DNA of 64,000 nucleotides from DASXMR01 sp036495525 (GTDB lineage: Bacteria > Actinomycetota > Actinomycetes > Streptosporangiales > Streptosporangiaceae). Both the position numbers and the translations under genes were made by a program. Position 1 is the stretch's first letter, and each line of letters starts with the position of its first letter. Of this stretch, positions 34,227-46,258 are shown piece after piece. The stretch covers positions 118,672 to 182,671 of the forward strand of contig DASXMR010000050.1 of assembly GCA_036495525.1 (NCBI GenBank). Direction: 5' to 3'. The notes under the pieces are model-generated. The model ran no database searches. It was not told the DNA's origin and saw only the letters and a program-made list of their open reading frames with translations.

Positions 34227-34517
34227 TCATGTCCCTTGCGCCGGAGTGCTGCTGCCAGGCCGGCCGGCCTCAGCCGGCTGCGGCTGCTGCTGCGGCGGCG
34301 CGGGGGCAGCCCGCCGGCCGATCAGCCACAGCAGCGCGGAGGCAATGAGGATCAGGCCGCCGGCGATCAGCGCGGTATTGCCGTCAGAAAGGATCAGGTT
34401 CGGGTTGCCGAAGAACGGATTCTGGTCATCGGGGTGGTAATTGATCAGGTCAAGGACCACGCCGTCGATAAGCACCAGAACCGATACCACGGCGAGCACC
34501 AGGGCGACGCGCTTCAT
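34227..34517 (-). CDS. Small two-helix membrane protein within the ECF operon
   Basis: 96 residues. Two transmembrane helices (VALVLAVVSVLVLIDGVVLD and a second near LIAGGLILIASALLWLIG) flank an extracellular loop NYHPDDQNPFFGNPNLIL, then a Pro/Gln-rich cytoplasmic tail. Its ATG overlaps the stop of the S-component gene (ATGA) and the ATPase gene follows after 21 bases, so it is translated as part of the transporter operon. No family recognised. It could be an accessory subunit. Confidence 0.75.
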   Translation of the reverse strand: MKRVALVLAVVSVLVLIDGVVLDLINYHPDDQNPFFGNPNLILSDGNTALIAGGLILIASALLWLIGRRAAPAPPQQQPQPAEAGRPGSSTPAQGT

Positions 34518-35362
34518 GCCAGGCCTCCTTCGCCGGGCTGGGCGGACGCCGGGCCCGACAGCGCGGCCGAGCTGCCCGGCTCAGGGCCGGCCGGCTCGGC
34601 GAACGGATCATGCTCCCCGGCCGCGGCTCCGGCCCGGCCGGCGCCGAGCGACGGCATCACCGAGACCGCGACGCGGCGGGCCAGGATCGCGCTGATGCCC
34701 GCCTCGATGCCATTGGCCAGGCCGTTGGACCAGGTGTCCAGCCACATCTGATAGACGGTGTGGAACTGGGCGCTCAGGTAGGGGTCGAAGGTCCAGTCGG
34801 TGATGAACGAGTTCGGGGCGCCGCGCAGCAGCCCGATGGCGAACCCGTCGAGCACCATCGACAGCGGCGAGGCGCCGGGCCCGAACACCCGGCCCCGCCG
34901 GGCCACGATGTACAGGTCGCAGAAGATGCCCTGAGTCAGCCCGTCAGTCCAGTCAAGCGCCCCGTGGCCGCTGCCGAACAGCAGCTGGGCGAGCAGGAAG
35001 TTGACGAACACCATCGCGGTGACGCAGCCAGGTTTGCGTACCAGCGCCACGCCGACCATGAGCAGGAACATGTATGGCAGGTCGTGCACCTGGAACAGGT
35101 CAGCGCCGGGGATGACGTCGACAATCGGCTTGATGAACTGGTCGCCGATGATGTTGTCATAGACCTCGAGCAGCACCCCGAGCGCGGCGATGATCAGGAT
35201 GTCCTGGGTGGTCCAGCGCTCCCACCGCTTGGAACGAAGCGCAGCCCACAGGACCACCCCGATGCCGATGATGCAGATCGCCCAGACGCCCCAGTAGTAA
35301 ATGGCGTTCCAGGACTGCGAGAACTTGATCGTGGGGTTGGAAAGGGCAAGAACGGTGCCCAT
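34514..35362 (-). CDS. ECF transporter substrate-binding (S) component, YkoE-like, extended
   Basis: 282 residues, about six transmembrane helices. The core resembles YkoE: WTTQDILIIAALGVLLEVYD, DLPYMFLLMVGVALVRKPG with the RKPG motif, then AQLLFGSGHGALDWTDGLTQ and a helix ending VARRGRVFG. It is longer than usual YkoE proteins, with an extra N-terminal helix (YWGVWAICIIGIGVVLWAAL) and a ~55-residue Ala/Gly/Pro cytoplasmic tail. ATG 35362 follows GGAGG by 7 bases. Substrate: thiamine or its pyrimidine by analogy, not shown. Confidence 0.8.
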   Translation of the reverse strand: MGTVLALSNPTIKFSQSWNAIYYWGVWAICIIGIGVVLWAALRSKRWERWTTQDILIIAALGVLLEVYDNIIGDQFIKPIVDVIPGADLFQVHDLPYMFLLMVGVALVRKPGCVTAMVFVNFLLAQLLFGSGHGALDWTDGLTQGIFCDLYIVARRGRVFGPGASPLSMVLDGFAIGLLRGAPNSFITDWTFDPYLSAQFHTVYQMWLDTWSNGLANGIEAGISAILARRVAVSVMPSLGAGRAGAAAGEHDPFAEPAGPEPGSSAALSGPASAQPGEGGLA

Positions 35363-35743
35363 CGCGCTCCTCCAGAGCTCGCTTGCGGCAAGAGAGCCCG
35401 GTTCCCGGCAGAGGTGGCCGATTCGCGCGCAGGCTTCGCCGGGATCCCGGTGCGGACGACATGGGCACCATGGCCGCGTAACCATTCAAGGCCTGCCCTG
35501 AGCAGGGCGGCAATACCGCACCGGCCATTTTCATTGACTGTTCACCCGGCCGGGCCGCGTGCGCTGATGCGCGGCCGGGGCAGGAGCTGATGCGCGGCCT
35601 GCGGCCGGCGGCGCGGCGCCGATGCCTGGATGCCATGGCCCTGGGCGGCGGCGATGCGAGATCCTGGGCTGCGAACTGTGCGCCAAGTCGCCGCCGCGGC
35701 CGCCGGCAGCGCCGGCCGGGCGCCGGCACCGAGAGGACAGCAC
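35363..35743. other. 380-bp divergent leader between ECF operon and LLM oxidoreductase
   Basis: No credible gene on either strand. On the minus strand, the ECF leader contains palindromes CCGGGATCCCGG (35438-35449 region) and GCCCTG/CAGGGC (35494-35507 region) and a CCCGGC...GCCGGG stem nearer the gene. I looked for the thiamine riboswitch core (CTGAGA and its partner) and the cobalamin-box pattern and found neither, so no riboswitch is called, but the length and hairpins would allow a regulatory RNA. Confidence 0.4.
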
Positions 35744-36706
35744 ATGGAACCGAGCCCGCGCTTGGGCATCACCATCCCGCTGCCTGGCAGCCCGCTCGCG
35801 CAGCAGCGGGACCTCATCGCCGCGCTGCCCTCGCTCGGCTACACCGATGCGTGGTCGGCCGAGCTGAACGGCGTCGACGCCTTCACCCCGCTGGTGCTGG
35901 CCTCACAGTGGACCAGCCAGCTGCGGCTCGGCACGGCGATAGCGGGCTTCTACACCAGGGGACCCGGCCTGCTGGCGATGAGCGCCGCGACGGTCGCCGA
36001 CCTGGCACCTGGCCGCTTCGTGCTGGGCATCGGCACCTCATCGGAGGTCGTCGTGCAGCAGTGGAACGACATCCCGTTCGAGCGCCCTTACCAGCGCGCG
36101 AAGGACACCCTGCGGTTCCTGCGGACCGCGCTGGCCGGGCAGAAGGTGACCGAGACGTACCAGACGTTCGCGGTGCGGGGCTTCCGGCTCGACCCGGCAC
36201 CTGCCGTGCCGCCCGCGCTGGCACTGGCGGCGCTGCGGCCGCAGATGGTCGCGCTCGCCGCCGCCGAGGCCGGCGCGGCGATCACCAACTGGCTGTCCCC
36301 CGGCGACGTGCCAAGGGTGCGCGCGGCGGCAGGGCCGGATTGCGAGCTGATCGCCAGGATCTTCGTCTGCCCGACCACCGACGTGGACCTGGCCAGGGCG
36401 ATCGGCCGCCGGCTCATCGCCGCGTACCTCACCGTGCCTGCCTACGCCGCTTTCCACCGCTGGCTGGGCCGGGGCGAGCAGATCCAGCCCATGCTCGACG
36501 CCTGGGCGGCCGGCGACCGCAAGGGCGCGCTCGCCGCGATCCCTGACCTCCTCGTCGACGACCTGGTGCTGCACGGGCCGGTGCAGGCATGCCGCGAGCA
36601 GGTGGCCAGCTACCAGGCCTGCGGGCTCGACACGCCGGTCATCTCGGTCATCCCGGTGCCCGGAACGGATCTGCCTGACCTGCTCGGCAAGCTCGGGCCG
36701 GCATGA
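35744..36706 (+). CDS. LLM-class F420-dependent oxidoreductase
   Basis: 320 residues of the luciferase-like (beta/alpha)8 family. LGITIPLPGSPLAQQRDLIA, GYTDAWSAELNGVDAFTPL, RLGTAIAGFYTRGPGLLAMS and RFVLGIGTSSEVVVQQWNDI are the usual strands contacting F420. ATG 35744 follows GAGAGGA; the longer open frame lacks family similarity. Substrate unknown. Its TGA overlaps the ATG of the next gene, a nitronate monooxygenase, so the two are co-translated. Confidence 0.9.
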   Translation: MEPSPRLGITIPLPGSPLAQQRDLIAALPSLGYTDAWSAELNGVDAFTPLVLASQWTSQLRLGTAIAGFYTRGPGLLAMSAATVADLAPGRFVLGIGTSSEVVVQQWNDIPFERPYQRAKDTLRFLRTALAGQKVTETYQTFAVRGFRLDPAPAVPPALALAALRPQMVALAAAEAGAAITNWLSPGDVPRVRAAAGPDCELIARIFVCPTTDVDLARAIGRRLIAAYLTVPAYAAFHRWLGRGEQIQPMLDAWAAGDRKGALAAIPDLLVDDLVLHGPVQACREQVASYQACGLDTPVISVIPVPGTDLPDLLGKLGPA

Positions 36707-37776
36707 CGGCTGACCAGGGCGAGCGGGCACAGGCCAGCGTGCGCGAGCTGAGCCGCTTGCCGCTCGTCGTCGCGCCGATGGCAGGCGGCCCGTCCACGCC
36801 GGAGCTGGTGATCGCAGCCGGGCAGGCGGGAGCCCTCGGCTTTCTCGCGGCCGGCTATAAGGACGCCGCCGCGATGAGCGCCGAGATCGCCGCCGTGCGC
36901 GAGGCGTCGGCGGCGCCGTTCGGAGTGAACGTGTTCGTGCCGCAGCCGTCGGCCGCCGACCCGGCTCAGCTCGACGCTTACGCCGCCGAGCTGGCAGGCG
37001 ACGCCAGGCGGCTCGGCGTCAGCACCGGCGAGCCGCGCTGGGACGATGACGACTACCAGGCCAAGATCGCCGCGCTGCTGACGGCCAGGCCAGCTGTGGT
37101 GAGCTTCACCTTCGGCTGCCCGGCGGCCGAGGTGCTGGCCGAATTCCGCGCCCGGTCGGTGCTGCCGGCGGTGACCGTGACGACCCCGCAGGAGGCCGTC
37201 GCCGCCGTGCAGGCCGGAGCCGGCTGCCTGTGCGCCCAGGGATTCGAGGCCGGCGCGCACCGCGGCTCGTTCGGCAACGACGACCAGCCAGGCCAGGATT
37301 ACGGCCTGCTCGCGCTGCTCGGGGAGATCAGCCGGGCCGCGCCAGGAGTGCCGGTGATCGCCAGCGGCGGCATCGGCGGACCGCGCGGCGTCGCGGCCGC
37401 GCTGGCCGCCGGCGCCGCAGCGGTCCAGCTGGGCACCATCTTCCTGCGCTGCCCTGAGGCGGGCACCCGGCCGGCCCACCGCGCCGCGCTCGCCGATCCT
37501 CGCTTCACTGCCACGGCGGTGACCAGGGCGTTCACTGGCCGGCGCGCCCGCGGACTGGTCAACGCGTTCATGCTTGAGCACCAGCACGCGCCGGCCGCCT
37601 ACCCGCAGCTGCATTACCTGACCAGCCCGCTGCGAGCCGCTGCGGCCACGGCGGGTGATACGGACCGGCTGCACCTGTGGGCCGGGCAGGCCTACCGGTC
37701 GGCCGCCGAGCGCCCGGCTGGGGAGATCATCAAGCAGCTGGCTCAGGGAGTGCCTGGCGGGCGAACGCCGGGCTGA
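36703..37776 (+). CDS. Nitronate monooxygenase (2-nitropropane dioxygenase family)
   Basis: 357 residues. FMN-binding TIM barrel: VVAPMAGGPSTPELVIAAGQ, GALGFLAAGYKDA, APFGVNVFVPQP, VSFTFGCP, AVTVTTPQEAVAAVQAGAG, CAQGFEAGAHRGSFG (with the catalytic His typical of class I enzymes) and VIASGGIGGPRGVAAALAAG AAAVQLGT. Family knowledge: oxidises alkyl nitronates such as propionate 3-nitronate to nontoxic products. Co-translated with the F420-type oxidoreductase upstream. Confidence 0.94.
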   Translation: MTADQGERAQASVRELSRLPLVVAPMAGGPSTPELVIAAGQAGALGFLAAGYKDAAAMSAEIAAVREASAAPFGVNVFVPQPSAADPAQLDAYAAELAGDARRLGVSTGEPRWDDDDYQAKIAALLTARPAVVSFTFGCPAAEVLAEFRARSVLPAVTVTTPQEAVAAVQAGAGCLCAQGFEAGAHRGSFGNDDQPGQDYGLLALLGEISRAAPGVPVIASGGIGGPRGVAAALAAGAAAVQLGTIFLRCPEAGTRPAHRAALADPRFTATAVTRAFTGRRARGLVNAFMLEHQHAPAAYPQLHYLTSPLRAAAATAGDTDRLHLWAGQAYRSAAERPAGEIIKQLAQGVPGGRTPG

Positions 37777-37844
37777 GGTGTTCAAAATGTCCGCGACCTA
37801 GCGCTCTGCCAGCGCAAATGCTGCCGGTCATGCATGATGGCTGC

Positions 37845-38486
37845 ATGCGTGGCACTCCTGCGGTACCGGCCCTGGACTGGGCCTGGGAGCGCGCGCTCGA
37901 GCTGGCCTGGGAGGCGTTCTGCGCCGGGACCGCCCCGGTCGGGGCGGTGGTGGTCGACGCATCCGGTTCGGTTGTGGCGCAGGGCCGCTGCCGCCGGCAC
38001 GACACGTCGCCGACGGCCGGCCAGCTGGCCGGCACGGCGATCGCGCACGCCGAGCTGAACGCCCTGGCGCAGCTGCCGGCTGGCCGCCATTACCCGGACC
38101 ACACCCTGCTGACCACGCTTGAGCCGTGCGTGATGTGCCACGGAGCGGCATTGCAGGCAGGCGTCGGCGGCCTGATGTACGCAGCCGCCGACCCCTACGC
38201 CGGCACCGGGCGGCTGGATTTCGGCACCCCGCAGTCCCGGTACAGCCGGCTGCGGGTCGCCGGGCCAGTGCCCGACGAGCGCGGCGACCTGGCCGCGCTG
38301 CTGCATATCGCCTGGTCGCTGCGGTCCCCGGCAGGCCCGCAGGTGGCCGCGGCGCTGCACGCCGGGCTACCCGACCTGACCCGGCTCGCCGAGCGGCTTT
38401 CGGTGCGGCTGCTGCTGGCCGGGGCTGTCGCCCGGCAGGCAAGCCTCGCCGAGGTGCGCTCCGCGCTGCGCAGCGACCTGCGCTAG
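37845..38486 (+). CDS. Nucleoside/cytidine-deaminase-fold protein
   Basis: 213 residues. Zinc motifs of the CDA superfamily: IAHAELNALAQL (His and catalytic Glu) and LEPCVMCHGAALQAGV (two Cys). WERALELAWEAFCAGTAPVG AVVVD is the standard N-terminal region. The C-terminal ~75 residues beyond the domain are helical and not typical of TadA, so the substrate (guanine, cytosine or a nucleoside) is open. ATG 37845 is preferred; ATG 37830 is five codons earlier. Its stop overlaps the convergent membrane-protein stop. Confidence 0.85.
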   Translation: MRGTPAVPALDWAWERALELAWEAFCAGTAPVGAVVVDASGSVVAQGRCRRHDTSPTAGQLAGTAIAHAELNALAQLPAGRHYPDHTLLTTLEPCVMCHGAALQAGVGGLMYAAADPYAGTGRLDFGTPQSRYSRLRVAGPVPDERGDLAALLHIAWSLRSPAGPQVAAALHAGLPDLTRLAERLSVRLLLAGAVARQASLAEVRSALRSDLR

Positions 38487-40576
38487 CCGGTACTGGCTGC
38501 CGCGGACAGCAGCTTCTGCACGTCATGCCACACCCACGCGCCGTGCTCCAGCAGCGGCGCTGCGCCTAGCACCGTGGTGAACCACCGGCGGGCGTACGCC
38601 GGGGCGCGGCCGCCGGGCGTCATGACCACGTCGGTGACCCCCCAGGTGACCAGGGCCGCGCGCATATTGGCCAGCCTTACCGGGCCAGGCAGCGGCGGCA
38701 GCTGCATGAACGCATGCGGGGCGTAGGACGTGCTGAGCGCGCTCAGGGTGCCGTCCGGCGTGCCGAGCGTGAGGCCGTGACTTGCCCTGCCCTGGGCGTT
38801 GGGCACGATGCCGCGGCCACCTGCCAGCTTGAACCTCATGCCCGAGTTGGCCTGCCAGATCAGCGCCTGGTCCTGGAAGGTGGACGGGAACGGGTAGAAG
38901 AGCACGACCGAGTTCGCCGCCAGCCGCGGCGCCGCCTGCCTGATCCATGGCGGATCGGCGACGGCCCTGGTCGACAGCGGGAACTGCCAGGACAGCAGGA
39001 AGGACAGCACCAGCGCTACGCCGAGGATCGCGGTCGCGGCGCCCGCCGCGAGCCGCCGTGGCACCCCGCCGATCAGGTCGCCGCGTGACCCGGCCGCGTG
39101 ACCTGCCGGGTGCGCGCTGGCCGGTGCCTTGCGGAGGCCCCAGACCCGGTCGAGCACCAGCGCGACGGCGATGATCACGAAGAACAGCGCCGGCACGGAG
39201 AAGTTCGCTGGCGTGATCTTGGCCAGCAGCGGCAGGTGGCGCAGCTCGTGCCAGGGCAGCGGCAGCCAGCGCGGCTCGCCGCCCTTGGCAAGCAGCAGCT
39301 TCCTGGCGCCGAGCGACAGCCACACGCTGATGACGGTCACCGCCAGGCACAGCCAGGGCAGCGGCCGCCGGATGAAGATCACCGCAGCGGCGAGCAGCAG
39401 CAGCGCCGGGATGCCGATGTAAGCACCGAGCGCGCCACCCGGCCCGAGATAGCCAATCTGCGACAGGTGCAGGGCAGAGGACTGTGGCTGCGCCAGCGGC
39501 AAGAACACCCGCAGCAGGCCGTTGTTCGTCGCGTAGGCCCAGTCGGTGCCCTTGATCCGCTGCGGGCCGGTCAGCGCGTACCACACCGGGTAGCCGAGCA
39601 GCACGGCGCCCGTTACGGCGCTCACCAGCCCGCCGCGCACGGCGAACGCCAGCCGGCCGGCTACGGCGTCGGGCCGCCAGAAGCAGGTCAGCGCCGCAAG
39701 ACCGATGGTGAAAGCCATCGTGAGCACCACGATGGTGAAGATCTCCAGGCCGATGAAGAACTGCACCGCCAGGCTCACGCCGAGCAGCAGGCCCCAGCGC
39801 CAGGCCCGGCCGCGCTGCGTGACCACCAGCTCGTAACTGGCCAGGAAGATCACGGGGACCAGGGCGAGGAAGGTGACCTGAAGGTGGGCCACCGCCTCGT
39901 TGCGGAACATGAATGGCGAGAAGCCGAGCATCAGCCCGGCGATGAAGGCGACCGGCCGGGCGACGCCGAGCGCGCGCCGCAGGCACGCGTACATGGAGAT
40001 CGCGGTCAGCGCGGGCGCCAGGGTGAGCGCGACGTTGAGCGTGGCGATCGGCCCGAAGATCGCGGTCACCGGGGCGAGCACCACGCCGAGCGCGAGCACG
40101 CTGGTGTTGTTCAGCAGGTTGATCCCGCCGGGCACGTGCACCTGGCCGGAGAACAGCAGGCTGTGACCGTGGCCGATGGCGTAAGCAGGCCAGTTGAGGA
40201 ACCAGACGAACGAGGCCGGGTCGCCGCACGCGCAGGTCATCGCCGAGGTCGGATGCCCGGTCCAGACGTGCCACCAGACCGCCACGGAGAGGGCGAGGTA
40301 GATCAGGCCAGCCACGACCCAGCCGGGGATGCCGGCCAGCGTGCCGGGCCGGCGCCACCACGACGAGCCGGCCACTGGCGCGGCCGTCTCCGCTGCCTGG
40401 CCGTTGTCCGCGGCCCGGCTGGTGTCAGCGGCCTGGCCAGCGTCAGCGTCCGGGCCGGGCAGCACAATCCGCGGCAGCTCCGCGCTATCGGCTTCCTGCA
40501 CCCCGCCGATGGCGAGCACCTCCCCTAGCGTCCGCGCCCCAGCAGGGCGCCAGCAGCGTACCAGGCCAGCCTGCAA
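38483..40576 (-). CDS. Large polytopic membrane protein, GT-C glycosyltransferase-like
   Basis: 697 residues. After a ~75-residue Asp/Ala-rich cytoplasmic N-terminus there are about 11-12 transmembrane helices, then an ~150-residue extracytoplasmic C-terminal domain (PPWIRQAAPRLAANSVVLFY onward). The first loop WHVWTGHPTSAMTCACGDPA SFVWFLNW is characteristic of uncharacterised GT-C-like actinobacterial proteins, with an Asp near the membrane surface. Donor and acceptor unknown. Together with the second membrane glycosyltransferase at 43683-45461 and the GlyRS gene, it forms a same-strand cluster. The start codon is uncertain. Confidence 0.7.
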   Translation of the reverse strand: MQAGLVRCWRPAGARTLGEVLAIGGVQEADSAELPRIVLPGPDADAGQAADTSRAADNGQAAETAAPVAGSSWWRRPGTLAGIPGWVVAGLIYLALSVAVWWHVWTGHPTSAMTCACGDPASFVWFLNWPAYAIGHGHSLLFSGQVHVPGGINLLNNTSVLALGVVLAPVTAIFGPIATLNVALTLAPALTAISMYACLRRALGVARPVAFIAGLMLGFSPFMFRNEAVAHLQVTFLALVPVIFLASYELVVTQRGRAWRWGLLLGVSLAVQFFIGLEIFTIVVLTMAFTIGLAALTCFWRPDAVAGRLAFAVRGGLVSAVTGAVLLGYPVWYALTGPQRIKGTDWAYATNNGLLRVFLPLAQPQSSALHLSQIGYLGPGGALGAYIGIPALLLLAAAVIFIRRPLPWLCLAVTVISVWLSLGARKLLLAKGGEPRWLPLPWHELRHLPLLAKITPANFSVPALFFVIIAVALVLDRVWGLRKAPASAHPAGHAAGSRGDLIGGVPRRLAAGAATAILGVALVLSFLLSWQFPLSTRAVADPPWIRQAAPRLAANSVVLFYPFPSTFQDQALIWQANSGMRFKLAGGRGIVPNAQGRASHGLTLGTPDGTLSALSTSYAPHAFMQLPPLPGPVRLANMRAALVTWGVTDVVMTPGGRAPAYARRWFTTVLGAAPLLEHGAWVWHDVQKLLSAAASTG

Positions 40577-40603
40577 CCCGGATCAACGCTGCTCGTGCCA
40601 TCA

Positions 40604-43682
<3,079 letters not shown>

Positions 43683-43696
<14 letters not shown>

Positions 43697-45461
43697 GAGG
43701 GTCGGCTGGGCGCTCGGGCGACTCGGCGGCCCCTGCGGCATCGTCCTGGCCGGCGCTGTTTCTGCGAGCGAAGATCAGGGCCGCCGCCATGCAGGCGAGC
43801 GGGACCGCTGGCAGGGCATAGCGGTAATTCTCCTGGTTCTCGGCGATCGGCAGCACGAGGACGACCACGGCCGACACCCACAGCAGAGCTGCCGTGGCGA
43901 TGGCCCGGCGGCGCAGCAGCAGGCCGCCGAGCCCGGCGGCGAAGATCGCGGCGAGCAGCACGCCGGGCAGGAATACCACCCGCTGGTACTGGCCGAACAG
44001 GCGCGCGAACGGCTGCCGCAGCCGGGTGCCGAGCTGGGCGTTGATGTACGGCTGCAGCCCGGCCGTGCCGCCGGTGTAGCTGCGCACCGCGCTGAGCTCG
44101 TAGTTGAGCGTGCCGTTGACCTGGCGCGGTGAGCGCGGCTGGACCGTCGGCGTCCGCCACTCGTGGTCGGACCGGACGAAGACGGTGGCGACCCCCTCGG
44201 CTACCACCCGGGCGTAGCCGAGCGGCTGTGCCTTGATGGCCCGCAGCGCGAATTCCTGGGCCCGCTTGTTCTTCGCGACCGTGAACGCGGTCGTGGGCTG
44301 CTGGTAGGCACCGGCCGCCGGCGCTGGCTGCCAGGCCCAGTCCTTCCGGCTCCACAGGAACGTCTGCGCGGTCTGCTGCCTGGGCAGCGTGGACCAGGAG
44401 GCGGGATCCGGCCGCAGCAGGTGCTTGCTGGCCGGGTTGTTCTGCGGGCACAGGGCCGTCAGCCTCGGCGGCGGCTTGATCACCGAGCAGTCGGCGAAGG
44501 ACATCGTGCGCGCCCACAGGAAGAGCCCGTTGCTGTTGGTCAGGTTGACCGCGCTGTAGCTGGAGTAGAACCAGCCCGCGTACGCGGCGACCGGCAGGAT
44601 CCCGGCGCCGAGCGCGACCGCTGCCCGGCGCCAGCCGACCCTGCGGATCAGCAAGAACAGCGCGAGCAGCACGATCAGCGGCAGCACCGTCGGCCGGGCC
44701 AGCGCGGCCAGGCCCATCAGCAGCCCGGCCGTCGCCGACCGCCAGACCGACGGCGCGGCGCGGCTGAGCAGCACAGCAAAGGCGGCGATCATCAGCAGCA
44801 GGGCCAGCGTGTCCGCCATGATCGCGTGCTCGATGAATAGCTCGCGCGGGTCAAGCAGAACCGGCAGGGCTGCCAGCGTGCCGGCCCAGCCGGGCACGCC
44901 GTAGCGGCGCAGTGTCGTGTAGACCAGGCCAGCCACCACCAGGCCCATGACCGCCTGCAGGCCGGCTACCAGCGCCAGCGAGTGGAACGGCCGCAGCAGC
45001 CAGAGCAGGAACGGGTACCCGTTGGGGTTGTCCGGGTCGGGGACCGACCGGTGCACGTCAGTGAGGTAGATGAACGAGTCAAGCCGGATCAGCATCGCCG
45101 GGGCAAAGCCGGCCATCGCGATGACCCGGACGAGCACGCCGAGCGCGAGCGCGGCGGTGAACAGCGGATTGCGCGAGACCAGCCCGCCGAGCCCGGCCGG
45201 CGTCCACCAGCGGGGCGCGGGCGATTCACCGGTGCCGCGGTCAGGACGGATCCCGCCCGCGGCAGGCGCTGGCCGGGTGGTGCCCGCTGCGGGCGCGACC
45301 CGGCTGGTGCCGTCAGCGCCGGGCGCTGGCCAGCCAGTGCCTTCGGCACCGGAGCCCGGCCCGGCGCTGCCGTCAGCGCCAGGCTCGGACGGGGCCGCGT
45401 GACGGCCGGGCATGGCAGGTTGCGAGCGCCCGGCCCGCGGCGCGGGCACCTCGGCGCTCAT
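43683..45461 (-). CDS. GT-C family membrane glycosyltransferase (GT39/ArnT-like)
   Basis: About 592 residues. A Pro/Gly/Ala-rich cytoplasmic N-terminus of ~85 residues precedes about 11 transmembrane helices. VRVIAMAGFAPAMLIRLDSF IYL holds the membrane-surface Asp of GT-C enzymes; PNGYPFLLWLLRPFHSLALV, FIEHAIMADTLALLLMIAAF and LARPTVLPLIVLLALFLL follow the family layout. It would transfer a sugar from a polyprenyl-phosphate donor outside the membrane; acceptor unknown. It overlaps the start of the fused GlyRS gene by 14 bases, so the two are likely coupled. Confidence 0.8.
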
Positions 45462-45695
45462 CGCGGGCCCGGCCACGCCGCAGCCGCGGCCTGGTCATCC
45501 GGAGCCTCGCCGAGCACCGGCTCGGTGGGCACGATAATCTCCTCGATCCTGCTGCGGGAGGGTGACTGCGGCTGGCGGGCAGCCTAGCGACCCCCAGCGG
45601 TCGTACCAGGATAGTTGGCCCGGATACCACGCGTGATCGAGACCACCAAGGACCCGCCGCTGCTGCCAGCAGGGCGAGCTAGCGGCCAGGCGGCG

Positions 45696-46094
45696 CTACG
45701 GCCCGCCGGCCCACTTGCCTGGCGCCGACCGGTTGGCTTCCTGCTGGGCGCGCAGCATCTCCCTGGTCCGGTCGGTGCCCAGGTACCGGACCAGCGGCGA
45801 CATGTTGCGCCCGGTACCGCTGCAGTTCGCGCAGAACCGGAATCGCCAGTTGAAGATGCTGCCGCGGAACCGGCCGGTGCCGCCGCAGTTCGGGCACGCT
45901 ACCCGCGGGTGCAGCCGGACGGAAATCCAGCTGACGATGACGAGCCCGAACGCGATGACGATCACCAGCCACAGCGCGCCCACGGTCGCGAGCCACCAGA
46001 TGCTGAACAGCGCCGCGGCCGTCAGCACCAGCTTGCGCGAGCCGAACCGCCATACCAGGATCAGCACGACGCCGATGGCGATGATAGGTCCCAC
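45696..46094 (-). CDS. Two-helix membrane protein with a DnaJ-like zinc-finger pair
   Basis: About 132 residues from GTG 46094 (TTG 46130 is also in frame; neither has a clear ribosome site). Two transmembrane helices (IIAIGVVLILVWRF and a longer one in LATVGALWLVIVIAFGLVIV) are followed by CPNCGGTGRFRG and, 18 residues on, CANCSGTGRN, two CxxCxGTG motifs as in the DnaJ cysteine-rich domain. This suggests one zinc site on the cytoplasmic side. No J domain is present. Function unknown. Confidence 0.75.
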   Translation of the reverse strand: MGPIIAIGVVLILVWRFGSRKLVLTAAALFSIWWLATVGALWLVIVIAFGLVIVSWISVRLHPRVACPNCGGTGRFRGSIFNWRFRFCANCSGTGRNMSPLVRYLGTDRTREMLRAQQEANRSAPGKWAGGP

Positions 46095-46258
46095 GTGATC
46101 ATGCTGCCGAATAGTGGCAATGATCGTCAAGAAGGCGACATTTCCCGATGCTGGGGCGACGAGGCTTCCTGGTGCGAGTTTTCAGCCTCTTCGCGGGTAC
46201 GCATTCAATGATGAAATGGGTAACAGGCCGCTCTGGCAGCACCGAGGGAGCCGATCAG

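Noticed and set aside
35363..35743. Thiamine or cobalamin riboswitch upstream of the ECF operon
   Set aside because: Neither the thiamine core (CTGAGA and partner) nor the cobalamin core could be found on the minus strand; only generic GC hairpins are visible.
38523..40361. Second long minus-strand frame inside the membrane-protein gene
   Set aside because: Arg/Ala/Gly-rich translation without motifs, typical of GC-rich shadow frames; the 38483-40576 frame has clear membrane helices.
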